64,000 bases of DNA from Phycisphaerae bacterium (GCA_021736645.1 JAIPFM010000072.1:35115-99114); one strand, 5' to 3'; positions 25,556 to 34,683 are shown, counted from the first letter of the stretch. The notes: generated from the sequence alone by a model not told the origin. Made by a program: numbers and translations.

Positions 25556-26524
25556 TTATGCCTGTGTCAGGCCCACTGCGGCGCGTGCCTTGTTCAAGGT
25601 GTCTCGGGCCACTGCGCCGGCCCTCGCAGCACCGTTGGCCAGGACCCCGTGCACGTAATCCAAATTTTTGGTGAGGTCTTCTCGCTTCTCACGGAACGGC
25701 TCAAAGTATGCCAGCATGAGCTCGGCCAGACGCTTCTTGGCATCGCCGTAGCCCATGCCGCCGCTGCGATACCGTGTTTCCCATTCCGCCAGTTCTGAGG
25801 GCTCAGCCACGAGCTTGAGCAGGGCAAAGACATTGCAGGTGGCCGGGTCCTTGGGATCTTCCACAGGTGTGGAGTCCGTGACAATGCGCATGATCTGCTT
25901 TTTGGCCTGCTTGGGCGGGGCAAAGATCTCCAGTGTGTTGTCGTAACTCTTACTCATTTTACGGCCATCCACGCCAGGGACCACGGCCACGGACTCGATA
26001 ATGCGCGGCTCAGGTATGGTCAGGAGTTCGCTGTAGGCATTGTTGAACCGCGTGGCGATGTCACGGGTGACCTCGATGTGCTGCTTCTGATCGGCCCCGA
26101 CAGGGACCAGATTGGAATTAAAGGCCAGGATGTCTGCAGCCTGGAGTACCGGATATGCGAACAGGCCATGGTTGGGGGTCAATCCCTGAGCCACCTTGTC
26201 CTTAAAACTGACGCAGCGCTGCAGCAGGCCCATGGGCGTGACACAGGACAGGAGCCAGGCCAGTTCCAGGACTTCCGGCACATCCGACTGACGCCAGAAC
26301 ACGGTTTTTTCGGGATCAAGGCCCAGGGCGAGGTAGTCCATGGCCACATCCAGGGACCGTTCAGCCAGTTCTTTGGGATCTGGATTGCTGGTCAGGGCGT
26401 GATAATCTGCAATGAAGTAAAAGCCGTCATGCTCGCTCTGCAGCTCCAGATGCTGCTGCATGGCGCCAAAATAATTACCGATATGAAGACGTCCGGACGG
26501 CTGGATACCTGATAATACTCTCAA
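25556..26524 (-). CDS. trpS: Tryptophanyl-tRNA synthetase
   Basis: Class I aminoacyl-tRNA synthetase charging tRNA-Trp. Landmarks: RVLSGIQPSGRLHIGNYFGAM (HIGH-type motif HIGN), the PVLQAADIL and VPVGADQKQHIEVTRDIA motifs specific to TrpRS, and KMSKS in VDGRKMSKSYDN. I place the start at TTG 26524 because GGAG (26537-26534) is nine bases upstream and the product then begins RVLSGIQPSG, as in homologues. The longer ATG at 26557 has no ribosome site and would add 11 residues. About 322 residues. It is the first gene of a trpS-scpA unit driven from 26590-26618; the promoter is compatible with either start. Confidence 0.93.
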   Translation of the reverse strand: MRVLSGIQPSGRLHIGNYFGAMQQHLELQSEHDGFYFIADYHALTSNPDPKELAERSLDVAMDYLALGLDPEKTVFWRQSDVPEVLELAWLLSCVTPMGLLQRCVSFKDKVAQGLTPNHGLFAYPVLQAADILAFNSNLVPVGADQKQHIEVTRDIATRFNNAYSELLTIPEPRIIESVAVVPGVDGRKMSKSYDNTLEIFAPPKQAKKQIMRIVTDSTPVEDPKDPATCNVFALLKLVAEPSELAEWETRYRSGGMGYGDAKKRLAELMLAYFEPFREKREDLTKNLDYVHGVLANGAARAGAVARDTLNKARAAVGLTQA

Positions 26525-26589
26525 AGGATGGATCTCCAAGTTAGTACAGGGAATCATGTCAATGAATACGAATAACCATAAACCATTGC

Positions 26590-26618
26590 ACTATAGGGAG
26601 GTGGGGTGAAAAAGTCAA
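26590..26618 (-). promoter_or_regulatory. Sigma70-type promoter of trpS-scpA
   Basis: Minus strand: -35 TTGACT (26618-26613), 17-bp spacer, -10 TATAGT (26595-26590); each hexamer matches 5/6. It predicts a transcript start near 26583. Confidence 0.65.
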
Positions 26619-26646
26619 GGGGTTTGAGGTTTTTGAGGCAAAGCTC

Positions 26647-26749
26647 CACCTTCACTGAAATCGCACCCCAGTGTTCCGCCATTGAGTCTCAAGAGCAGAC
26701 TTCCCAGGAGACATGCCGTCCCCAGGTAAGATGCGATTTCAGCGAGGTG
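26647..26749. repeat. Long-spaced imperfect inverted repeat
   Basis: The arms 26647-26665 (CACC…CTGAAATCGCA) and 26732-26749 (TGCGATTTCAG…GGTG) are inverted copies separated by 66 nt. They lie between the stop of the SANT-like gene and the trpS promoter. They could form a stem in read-through RNA or be degenerate element ends. No T tract follows, so it is not a standard terminator. Confidence 0.4.
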
Positions 26750-26785
26750 ACTGACACGATCGCAAACCAGGAAGAAATACCAGGC

Positions 26786-26980
26786 CTATGAGCGTCCCAG
26801 GGTCTTCATGTATTTTTTGGTTTTGCTGAGTCCCATGCGTGAGGCTTTCTTCTTGACGGCCTCGGTGGGGCGTCCCAGCTTCGCCGCGACGTCGGCCGTG
26901 GGGTTGTTGGCGAACATGCTCTTCAGGACTTTAAGGTCTTCTTTGGTCCACAGCCCTTTGGTGAGTGTCTTCTTGGCCAT
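26786..26980 (-). CDS. Small SANT/Myb-like DNA-binding protein
   Basis: A 64-residue basic protein from ATG 26980, which has AAAGGAGTC just upstream; a longer frame to 27031 adds an unlikely 17-residue N-terminus. The sequence LWTKEDLKVLKSMFANNPTA followed by AKLGRPTEAVKKKASRMGL is a compact SANT/Myb-like or homeodomain-like helix-turn-helix: three predicted helices with the conserved Trp of the first, and the xxAVxxKAxxxGL end of the recognition helix. The tail KTKKYMKTLGR is strongly basic. Such small proteins occur in many PVC genomes, and their target is not established. It could be a nucleoid or local regulatory protein. The perfect palindrome at 27166-27187 lies 186 bp upstream and is one possible but untested target. 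Confidence 0.75.
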   Translation of the reverse strand: MAKKTLTKGLWTKEDLKVLKSMFANNPTADVAAKLGRPTEAVKKKASRMGLSKTKKYMKTLGRS

Positions 26981-27165
26981 TGTGTGACTCCTTTCTATTA
27001 AGTCCGCAATGTGGTTAGAATATAATCTCAATTACCACTATAATCGTCACTTTGTGGGCAATCAATAAAGAAAAATAAGAATACGTCCTATTTTGACTAT
27101 ATTTTGGGTTAAAAAAGGCAAAACAGGGGGGTGGGAGGGGCGTGACTGTCCCGAGTGACAGATGG

Positions 27166-27187
27166 GATCGCGACATATGTCGCGATC
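27166..27187. promoter_or_regulatory. 22-bp perfect palindrome, possible operator
   Basis: The arms GATCGCGACAT and ATGTCGCGATC are exactly symmetric with no spacer, so the sequence is a DNA palindrome rather than a good RNA hairpin. It lies upstream of the SANT-like gene and just beyond the ileS terminator. An additional small hairpin, CTGTC…GACAG, is at 27147-27162. Binding of a dimeric regulator is plausible; no protein can be assigned. Confidence 0.45.
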
Positions 27188-27193
27188 GACCCC

Positions 27194-27228
27194 AAAAAGA
27201 AAGCCCGATCCGGGATTCGAATCGGGCT
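27194..27228 (-). terminator. Intrinsic terminator of ileS
   Basis: Minus strand: stem AGCCCGAT…ATCGGGCT (27228-27221 with 27209-27202) and 11-nt loop, followed by TTTCTTTTT. It lies 39 bp beyond the ileS stop codon. Confidence 0.8.
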
Positions 27229-27252
27229 GGAACAGGTCAAGTCACCGTACTC

Positions 27253-27270
27253 GTGTTGACACAGCACTAG
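27253..27270. repeat. Interrupted palindrome, copy 2 (overlaps ileS stop)
   Basis: GTGTTGACACAGCACTAG, matching 17 of 18 bases of 21591-21608. The CTA at 27267-27269 is the complement of the ileS TAG stop, so the repeat abuts the end of that coding sequence. Confidence 0.55.
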
Positions 27271-30122
27271 GTCAGGACAGCATGGCATCGATGGCACAGG
27301 TCCGGGTGGGACTCGTGTGTGCCCACACTGGCCACGTAATTCCAGCACCGCTGGCACTTTTGAGCCTCGCTCTTGGTGGCTGTAATAATGGTCGCGTCCT
27401 GACCGGGAATGAGCTCGATGGCGCTGACAATGCACAGGGCCGCGAAGTGATCCGTGCCAAATGCATTCAGGAGGTCTGTGGTCTCTTGATCGGCGTTCAC
27501 CGTGACACTGGCTTCCTGGTTGCTGGCAATGGCCTTGTCCTGTCTCAGGCCCTCAAGGCATCTTAGGATGTCATCTCGGAGGGTCAGCAGGCTGTCCCAT
27601 TGATCCAGAGAAAACTTGCCGTTCAGCCCGGATTTGGCTGTGGGCATGGTGGCCAGATGCACCGAATCCACGGGGTCCGGTTTGTGGTCCAGGGCCTCCC
27701 AGGCTTCTTCGCAGGTATGCACCAGGATGGGGGTGAGCAGGCGAATCAGGGCGTTCAGAATCTCTGACATGGCCGTCTGGGCGCTGCGACGTGATTGGCT
27801 GTTCGGGATGTCACAATACATGCGATCCTTGAGTACATCCATGTAAATGCTGCTCATCTCCACGGTGCAGAACTGGTAGATCAGAGAAAAGACTTTGTGG
27901 AATACAAAACTCTCGTAGGCCTGATTCACTTCTGCGACCAGGGTGTTGAGCTTTTGAAGGGCCCACTGGTCAATGGCGTACATGGTGTCAAAGGGGACCG
28001 CGTCCGTGTTTGGATCGAAGTCACTGGTGTTGCCAAACAGGTAGCGCAGGGTATTTCTGATCTTGCGGTAGGCATCCTGCATGCGCCCGATGATCTGGTC
28101 ATTGCACCGAATATCCTCCTGGTAATTGACACTGGAGACCCACAACCGCAGGATGTCTGAGCCGTATTTGTTGATCTCATCCAGGGCATTGACATAGTTG
28201 CCCAGAGACTTGGACTGCTTCATGCCTTTTTCGTCCACCGTAAAGCCGTGGGTCAGGACGCTCTTGAACGGGGGTTGGCCTGTGGCGCCCAGGGCGGGCA
28301 GCAGGGACAACTGGAACCAACCGCGATGCTGATCCGAGCCTTCCAGATACAGATCCACAGGCACGGGCCAGCCCGCCTGCTTGACACACACACTGTACCA
28401 GCTGCAGCCGGACTCAAACCACACATCAAAGATGTTTTCCTCCTTGTGCAGGTCGTCCCATGAGAAGCCGTCAGGCAGGTCAAAGTCCTCGCCGAGGATC
28501 TGCCGGGGAGAATCCGTGAACCAGCAGTTGGATCCGCGCTCGCCCACATATCTGGCCACAGCCATCACGGACTCTTTGGTGAGCAGGGACTCGCCCTGGC
28601 CGTTGACAAACACGGGAATGGGCAGGCCCCAACTCCGCTGCCGGCTGATACACCAGTCGGGCCTGGATTCGAGCATGCCGTCAATGCGTTTCTGCCCCCA
28701 GGCCGGGATCCAGGTGACAAAATCAGTGCTCTTTTCTGCCAGTTCACGCAGGGTCTTGCCGTAGGCCGTGATCGTCCGGTCCACACCCACAAACCACTGC
28801 TCTGTGGCCCTGAAGATGACAGGTCCCTTGCTTCGCCAGCAATGGGGGTAGCTGTGGACAATATCTTTCTGAGAAAACAGCAGACCGATCTCCGCCAGAT
28901 GGGCATTCACGTCCCTGTCCACGGACAGTACGGATTTGCCGATCAGCCACTCGGGCACGGTGTCGTCGTAGGTGCCGTTGTCCCTGACCGGCGAATACAC
29001 GGCCAGGCCATTCTTCTGACCGGACATGTAGTCTTCCTGGCCGTGCCCCGGTGCTGTGTGCACGAGACCGGAGCCGTCTTCTGTGGTGACATAATCTGCT
29101 GTGATCACCATGTAGGCATCCTGGTCCGTGGGGTTGGCCCCCACAAACGGATGCTGATAGCGCAGGCCTTCCAGGTCGCAGCCCTTGACACGGGTCTCAC
29201 TGATCGTGTAGTGACCTTCAGCCAGGTCACCGGCCGCAACAATCGCCTGCACGCGGTCTGCCCCCACGACCGAGACAAAGGCGCGGCCCTCTTTTTCGTA
29301 CGACAGGGCGACATAGTCCAGGTGGGGATGCACGGCCACAGCCAGGTTGGCTGCCAGGGTCCAGGGCGTGGTGGTCCAGATCATAAAGCAGACCCTGGCG
29401 TGATCTGCGGCCTCACGTGTCACAAGGCCCAGGTCGGCCATTTCACTGACCGCATTGCTGTCTGCCGGAAAGTTCACAAACACGCTCGACGACGTGATAT
29501 CTTTGTATTCCAGTTCCGCCTCTGCCAGCGCCGTTTCGCAGCCCACAGACCAGTGAATCGGCTTGAGTTGTTTGTAGACAATGCCCTTGTCCACGAGGTC
29601 AGCAAATACCTCCAGAATACCTTCTTCGTATCTGGGCTTGAACGTGAGATACGGGTTCGCATAATCTCCAAAGATCCCCAGGGCCTGAAACTGTTGTGTC
29701 TGGAGCTTCACGTATCTGCTCGCGTATTTCTTGCAATCCTGGCGGATCGTCTGCTTGTCCATGTCACGAGCCTGATCCCCGAGATCCGTCATGACCTTGG
29801 ACTCAATGGGCAGGCCGTGGCAGTCCCATCCGGGTATATAGGGGGCGTCGAATCCGGTCATGGTCTTGTATTTGATCACCAGGTCCTTGAGTACCTTGTT
29901 GATCACATGGCCCATGTGGATATCTCCATTGGCATAGGGTGGACCGTCGTGCAGAATGTACAGGGGCGAGTCCTTGCGTGCCTCACGAATTTGCCCGTAT
30001 ATATCGTTTTTGGCCCACTGCTTCCGGAGTTGCGGCTCTTTCTGAACCAAATTGGCCTTCATGGAAAAGCCAGTCTTTGGCAGATTCAGTGTGTCACGAT
30101 AGCCCTTATTCTTGTCAGACAT
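27267..30122 (-). CDS. ileS: Isoleucyl-tRNA synthetase
   Basis: Class Ia aminoacyl-tRNA synthetase that charges tRNA-Ile, with editing of valine. Landmarks: the HIGH motif as HMGH (H69-H72) in GPPYANGDIHMGHVINKVLKD, PGWDCHGLPIE, the editing (CP1) domain with TTPWTLAANLAVAVHP and HTAPGHGQEDY, WFDSG-type WFESGCSWYSV, and the KMSKS loop present as KQSKS at residues 635-639. The C-terminus has a zinc-binding CQRCW…CHRCHAVL. 951 residues, full length. It has its own promoter 34-70 bp upstream and terminates at 27194-27228. The KQSKS loop deviates from KMSKS at the second position; otherwise nothing looks defective. Confidence 0.95.
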   Translation of the reverse strand: MSDKNKGYRDTLNLPKTGFSMKANLVQKEPQLRKQWAKNDIYGQIREARKDSPLYILHDGPPYANGDIHMGHVINKVLKDLVIKYKTMTGFDAPYIPGWDCHGLPIESKVMTDLGDQARDMDKQTIRQDCKKYASRYVKLQTQQFQALGIFGDYANPYLTFKPRYEEGILEVFADLVDKGIVYKQLKPIHWSVGCETALAEAELEYKDITSSSVFVNFPADSNAVSEMADLGLVTREAADHARVCFMIWTTTPWTLAANLAVAVHPHLDYVALSYEKEGRAFVSVVGADRVQAIVAAGDLAEGHYTISETRVKGCDLEGLRYQHPFVGANPTDQDAYMVITADYVTTEDGSGLVHTAPGHGQEDYMSGQKNGLAVYSPVRDNGTYDDTVPEWLIGKSVLSVDRDVNAHLAEIGLLFSQKDIVHSYPHCWRSKGPVIFRATEQWFVGVDRTITAYGKTLRELAEKSTDFVTWIPAWGQKRIDGMLESRPDWCISRQRSWGLPIPVFVNGQGESLLTKESVMAVARYVGERGSNCWFTDSPRQILGEDFDLPDGFSWDDLHKEENIFDVWFESGCSWYSVCVKQAGWPVPVDLYLEGSDQHRGWFQLSLLPALGATGQPPFKSVLTHGFTVDEKGMKQSKSLGNYVNALDEINKYGSDILRLWVSSVNYQEDIRCNDQIIGRMQDAYRKIRNTLRYLFGNTSDFDPNTDAVPFDTMYAIDQWALQKLNTLVAEVNQAYESFVFHKVFSLIYQFCTVEMSSIYMDVLKDRMYCDIPNSQSRRSAQTAMSEILNALIRLLTPILVHTCEEAWEALDHKPDPVDSVHLATMPTAKSGLNGKFSLDQWDSLLTLRDDILRCLEGLRQDKAIASNQEASVTVNADQETTDLLNAFGTDHFAALCIVSAIELIPGQDATIITATKSEAQKCQRCWNYVASVGTHESHPDLCHRCHAVLT

Positions 30123-30162
30123 CAGAAAATCCTCAAACTATGAAAGAAATTATAAACCGACT

Positions 30163-30191
30163 ATCATACGGACTGCCTGAAACACTGTCAA
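30163..30191 (-). promoter_or_regulatory. Sigma70-type promoter of ileS
   Basis: Minus strand: perfect -35 TTGACA (30191-30186), 17-bp spacer, -10 TATGAT (30168-30163). The leader would be about 34 nt, leaving no room for a T-box. Confidence 0.75.
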
Positions 30192-30610
30192 GTCCGGTAA
30201 AATAAAGCGGTTAGGCAGTGGGCTGTTTTCACCTTTCAGTGTCTGTTCTTGGGTGATCCACCGTGACAGGCCAGACTCGAATCAGGGTGACACCATAACG
30301 GGCTACGGTGGTGGGGACGACCTGCCTCCAGGTTTTGAGTTTCTTCTATGGCCGGAGGTGACGGATGCGATGGCATCGGTGAGCAGCCATAGAGAGAACG
30401 GGATTGTGAGCTCCCTGTTACCCCTGGGCGAAGAGTGCGATCAGGCTTTTTGTCTAAAATGGTTTTTTTCTTGGGCTCGATGTAACAATAGGGAGGTACG
30501 GTCGTCTTTTAGTATGTGAAGTTTTGATCCAAATTTGTTATAATACCTTGTTTAGCGGGTAATGCTTCAGATTTACCCTGGTTTGTTTACTATAAACGGA
30601 GGACCTTGCT
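30192..30610. other. Intergenic region with no recognisable gene
   Basis: About 420 bp between divergent genes. An 88-residue frame (30253-30519) has no ribosome site, no recognisable motif and an arginine/serine-rich composition, so I do not call it. Complementary pairs such as CCACCGT (30258-30264) with ACGGTGG (30304-30310) hint at local secondary structure. Near the right end, TATAAT (30539-30544) is a -10 candidate for the downstream gene, with GTGAAG as a weak -35 at 17 bp. GGAGGA at 30598-30603 is that gene's ribosome site. Confidence 0.4.
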
Positions 30611-33600
30611 GTGATGTGGAAATCTTGGATGAGTCAGTGTTTTTGTGCTGTTTTTCTGTGTATTTTATGGTCTCAGGGGGCTGCTGCCCAGGAAATCCCA
30701 TTGCTGCTGAATGAGCTCCTTGCATCCAATGATACGGTGGTGCGTGACCCGCAGGGCGAGTTTGAGGATTGGCTGGAATTGGTTAATCTCTCGGATGCTG
30801 CGTTTGATGCTGCAGGTCTTTATCTGACGGACGACGTCACAGATCCCATGAAATGGCAGATCCCCACGGGACTTCCCGCGCTGACAACGGTGCCTGCCCG
30901 TGGCTATCTGGTGGTCTGGCTTGACAATGATGGGGGCGACTCGGGGTTGCATGCAAACTTCAAGCTGAGTGCCAGCGGTGAGAGGGTGGCGCTGTATGCT
31001 GCGGACGGCATGACCCTCGTGGATGAAGTGGTGTTTGGCAGTCAAGTGGCCGATGTGTCGTTTGGTCGCTATCCCAATGCCGGTGCGTATTGGCGTCAGT
31101 TGGCCCAACCGACACCTGGTGCAGAGAATCACACGCTGTTTTTGGGCGAGGTGGCTGATACGAGATTCAGTTTTGATCGGGGGTTTTATACAGAACCGAA
31201 TGACCTGGTTCTGTCGTGCAACACCCTGGGGGCCGTGATCATCTATACGCTGGATGGCAGTGAGCCCTATTACCCGGAAGAGGACGATGCACGGTCTGAG
31301 AACGGCATTGTGTACACTGGGCCGATCCGAATCGACAAGACCACGGTGTTGCGCGCCGCGGCTTTCAAGCCGGGTTACAAGCCCAGTAATGTGGACACAC
31401 AGACCTACGTGTTTGTGCAGGATGTGACCAGTCAACCTGCTGCGCCGGAGGGATTTCCAGTGGCGTGGGCGGCCGGGAAATCTGATTATGAGATGGACCC
31501 CGAGGTGACACAGGATGTGCGGTACAAAGACAAAATGGCAGACGCCTTGTTGTCGCTGCCGACCCTGTCGATTGTGGCGGATGTGCAGGACCTGTTTGGC
31601 GAGGAGGGGATCTATGCCAATCCTGTGTCGTCCGGTCAGGCCTGGGAACGGGGTGTGTCTGCAGAATGGATTCAGCCCGACGGCCAGGAAGAATTTCATG
31701 TGAATTGCGGCCTTCGTATTGACGGAACCCTGTTCAGGCAGCCCGTTGTCACCATGAAGCATTCTCTGAGATTGCTGTTTAAGAGCATCTATGGTCCGGC
31801 TCGCCTGGACTTTCCCCTGCTGGGGGACGAGGGCGCCACGAGTTTCGATACGGTCATTCTGCGGGCGGGTGAGTCTGACAGTTATGCCTGGGACGGCGCG
31901 CGCTTTACAGAGCAGTATATACGCGACGAGTTTGCACGCAGGCTGCAGGGCCAGACCGGTCAGGCCAGTGCACGCGGTCGATTTGTGCATGTGTACCTCA
32001 ATGGTCTGTACTGGGGTGTGTACAATGTGGCAGAACGTCCGGACGAGGATTTCTCTGCTGAGGCCTACGGCGGCAATGCAGACGATTGGGATGTGCTGTA
32101 CGATCAGGGTGAGGTGGGCAATGCCGGGGCTCAGGCCCGGCAAGGTGATTTCGAGGCCTGGAATCAGATGTTGTCCATGTGCAAGACTGCCGGTGGCTCT
32201 TTTGACCTGTTGCAGCGTGTCCAGGGGCTGGATGTCGATGGGTTGCCCCTGGAGGGAGTGACACCTCTGCTCGACCTGGATAATTACGTGGATTATCTGA
32301 TCGTGAATCTATGGTCAGGTCACTGGGATTGGCCCTGGAAGAACTGGTGGGCTGCACGCGACACGTCGGATCAGACCACCGGGTTCAAGTTCTACACGTG
32401 GGGCAGTGAGAACAGCATGGGCAACAGTCGTGACCGATCGCCCATGGACAAAAACGCCCTGTACAATGATTTTTCCGGGGTGGGACTGGTGCATCGTTAC
32501 CTGATGCCCAATGAGGAATACAGGCTGCGTTTTGCAGATCGCATTCAGCGTTTGTTCTTTGCGAACGGTCCCCTGACTGAACAGGCTTTGCACAGTCTGT
32601 ACGACGATCTGGCCGGCCAGGTGGAATCCGCGATCATTGCAGAGTCTGCCCGGTGGGGCGATATGCACCATGACGCGCCTCTGGTGCAGGAGGATTGGCT
32701 GGTGGAACGCGATTGGATGTTCAGTCTCTATATGAAGATTCGGAGCGACATTGTACTGGATCAGTTTGAAAAGGCCGGTTTGTATCCCATGGTGCAGTCT
32801 CCTGTGTTTGCCGTCAATGGTGTAGAACAACGGGGGGGGCTGGCTGACGTGGGGGATGTCTTGACCCTGGATTCAATGGACGGCATTGTGTATTACACGC
32901 TGGACGGATCTGATCCTCATCTGGCGGGCGTGGAGGCTGGGCCTCCCCCGGAGGTCGAGGTTGTGACACTGCTGGAAGAATCCGCACCCAAGCTGGCATT
33001 TGTGCCGTTTGGCGAGGTGGATGAGGCCTGGAAGGGCGGGGCTGCGTTCGATGATTCTGGCTGGGCTGCCGGGACAGGCGGCGTGGGCTATGAGTGGGGC
33101 ACGGATTTCGTGGATTACATCGGTATTGACGTGATGGACGACATGTTCGTGATGAACAGTACCTGTCTGATTCGCATCCCGTTTGACTTGACCACGGACC
33201 CCAGTCAACTTGAGAGCCTGATACTCAAGATCCGCTATGATGATGGGTTTGTGGCGTTTGTCAATGGGTTGGAAGTGGCCAGGGCCAATGCTCCGGATGA
33301 TCTGGTGTGGAATGCGTCAGCCGCCCAGGCCAGGGAGGATGCTGCGGAACTGACGATGGAGAGCTTTACGATTTCCGTGAAAAAAGACATGCTCCACAGT
33401 GGCCTCAACATCCTGGCGATCCAGGGCCTGAATAATCAGGAAGTGAGTACGGACTTCCTGATCAGTGCCATGCTGGAGGGGGTGAAGGCCGGCGAAGGAA
33501 CTCCTGTGCCCATGGCAGAGGGTGCAATGAAGTACGAGGGGCCTGTCACCCTGACCAAGACGAGTGTGATTCGGGCCAGGGCCTTGAAGGGTCAGACCTG

Positions 33601-34573
33601 GAGCGCGATCAATGAGGCTGTCTTTGCTGTGGGACCTGTGTTTGAATCCCTGCGTGTGTCTGAGGTGATGTACAATCCTATGGACAGCAATTTACCTCAA
33701 GATCCGAATCGGGAGTTTATTGAACTGACCAATGTCGGTCAGGTTTCCGTGAACCTGTCAGGGGTGGCACTGACTCAGGGTGTGGACTTCGTGTTCCCGG
33801 ATTATGATCTGGCTCCCGGTGCAAGGATTTTGGTGGTTCGCGATCTCGCAGCCTTTGAAGCAACGTACGGCCCAGACTTGCCGGTTGTGGGGCAATACGC
33901 CGGCAACCTCAACAACAATGGTGAGCGGATCACACTCCAGGATGCTGTGGGCCGCATACTTCAGTCTTTCAGCTACAAAGACGGCTGGATTGAAATCACG
34001 GACGGTATGGGCTTTTCCTTGACCGCAGTTGATCCTGGATCACAGGATGGCTACGCCCTGGACAACAAGTCCGGGTGGCGTGCGAGTTCCGTATTGGGCG
34101 GTACGCCCGGGTATGACGACAGTGATCAGGCCATGATGCCCGGTACTGTCACGATCAATGAAATCCTGGCCAATGCCGGTGTGGGTCAGTCGGATTGGGT
34201 TGAACTGAAGAACAACAGCAATGTCTCCGTGGCAGTGGGTGGCTGGTATCTGAGTGACGGCACAGGAGATTTCATGAAATATCGCATTGCCGATGGGACG
34301 GTGATTGCGCCTGGCGGGTATCTGGTCCTGACTCAGACTCTGCATTTTGGCAATGCGGCAGACCCTGGCAGTGCCAGCCCCTTTGGCCTGAATGCCAATG
34401 GGGAGGTCCTGTATCTTCATGGTGCAGATCAGAATGGTCTGAACGGCTACACTGATGAGGTGGACTTTGGGGCCTCTGACCAGGGCGTGTCTCTGGGACG
34501 CGTGTCTGGTGACAATATGGTGCCTCTCCAAAGCACCACACCGGGCAGCCCTAATGCGTTGCCTGTGCAATAG
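30611..34573 (+). CDS. Large secreted CotH-kinase / lamin-tail domain protein
   Basis: A 1,320-residue exported protein. Start GTG 30611 (or ATG 30614), both behind GGAGGA. A signal peptide ends near AAAQEI. Domains in order: a lamin-tail domain (about 30-170, LLNELLASNDTVVRDPQGEFEDWLELVN), an FN3-associated/chitobiase-type segment (about 200-275, VIIYTLDGSEPYYP), a CotH kinase-like region (about 310-720, LPTLSIVADVQDLFG…HSLRLLFKS…YLNGLYWGVYNVAERPDEDF), a second FN3-associated segment (VYYTLDGSDPHLAG, about 755-770) interrupted by a beta-sandwich insert (about 795-960), and two more lamin-tail domains (SEVMYNPMDSNLPQDPNREFIELTN; INEILANAGVGQSDWVELKN). CotH domains phosphorylate proteins in Bacillus spores; in PVC bacteria they are attached to large surface proteins of unknown role. 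No anchor motif is seen. Confidence 0.85.
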   Translation: MMWKSWMSQCFCAVFLCILWSQGAAAQEIPLLLNELLASNDTVVRDPQGEFEDWLELVNLSDAAFDAAGLYLTDDVTDPMKWQIPTGLPALTTVPARGYLVVWLDNDGGDSGLHANFKLSASGERVALYAADGMTLVDEVVFGSQVADVSFGRYPNAGAYWRQLAQPTPGAENHTLFLGEVADTRFSFDRGFYTEPNDLVLSCNTLGAVIIYTLDGSEPYYPEEDDARSENGIVYTGPIRIDKTTVLRAAAFKPGYKPSNVDTQTYVFVQDVTSQPAAPEGFPVAWAAGKSDYEMDPEVTQDVRYKDKMADALLSLPTLSIVADVQDLFGEEGIYANPVSSGQAWERGVSAEWIQPDGQEEFHVNCGLRIDGTLFRQPVVTMKHSLRLLFKSIYGPARLDFPLLGDEGATSFDTVILRAGESDSYAWDGARFTEQYIRDEFARRLQGQTGQASARGRFVHVYLNGLYWGVYNVAERPDEDFSAEAYGGNADDWDVLYDQGEVGNAGAQARQGDFEAWNQMLSMCKTAGGSFDLLQRVQGLDVDGLPLEGVTPLLDLDNYVDYLIVNLWSGHWDWPWKNWWAARDTSDQTTGFKFYTWGSENSMGNSRDRSPMDKNALYNDFSGVGLVHRYLMPNEEYRLRFADRIQRLFFANGPLTEQALHSLYDDLAGQVESAIIAESARWGDMHHDAPLVQEDWLVERDWMFSLYMKIRSDIVLDQFEKAGLYPMVQSPVFAVNGVEQRGGLADVGDVLTLDSMDGIVYYTLDGSDPHLAGVEAGPPPEVEVVTLLEESAPKLAFVPFGEVDEAWKGGAAFDDSGWAAGTGGVGYEWGTDFVDYIGIDVMDDMFVMNSTCLIRIPFDLTTDPSQLESLILKIRYDDGFVAFVNGLEVARANAPDDLVWNASAAQAREDAAELTMESFTISVKKDMLHSGLNILAIQGLNNQEVSTDFLISAMLEGVKAGEGTPVPMAEGAMKYEGPVTLTKTSVIRARALKGQTWSAINEAVFAVGPVFESLRVSEVMYNPMDSNLPQDPNREFIELTNVGQVSVNLSGVALTQGVDFVFPDYDLAPGARILVVRDLAAFEATYGPDLPVVGQYAGNLNNNGERITLQDAVGRILQSFSYKDGWIEITDGMGFSLTAVDPGSQDGYALDNKSGWRASSVLGGTPGYDDSDQAMMPGTVTINEILANAGVGQSDWVELKNNSNVSVAVGGWYLSDGTGDFMKYRIADGTVIAPGGYLVLTQTLHFGNAADPGSASPFGLNANGEVLYLHGADQNGLNGYTDEVDFGASDQGVSLGRVSGDNMVPLQSTTPGSPNALPVQ

Positions 34574-34626
34574 AAGGCGGTCTTTTCCCGCTAAAATGCG
34601 CCTTCTAGAGGCTCCCTAAGCCTGAA

Positions 34627-34669
34627 CAAGAGGAAATTGGACATTTTTGCCAATTTCCTCTTGCTTTTT
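34627..34669 (+). terminator. Intrinsic terminator after the CotH/lamin-tail gene
   Basis: Perfect 14-bp stem CAAGAGGAAATTGG / CCAATTTCCTCTTG (34627-34640, 34650-34663) with a 9-nt loop, followed by CTTTTTAT. A weaker hairpin, AGAAGGCG…CGCCTTCT, precedes it right after the stop codon. Confidence 0.88.
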
Positions 34670-34683
34670 ATCGCTCCGGTTTA

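Noticed and set aside
27202..27228. TTCGAATC sequence resembling a tRNA T-arm
   Set aside because: The surrounding bases fold into a simple stem followed by a T tract on the minus strand, i.e. the ileS terminator; no acceptor or anticodon arms are present.
30123..30191. T-box leader for ileS
   Set aside because: The ileS promoter sits only about 34 nt before the start codon, leaving no space for a T-box, and no T-box core sequence is seen.
30253..30519. 88-codon open frame in the intergenic region
   Set aside because: There is no ribosome site, no recognisable motif and biased composition; the right part overlaps the probable promoter region of the next gene.
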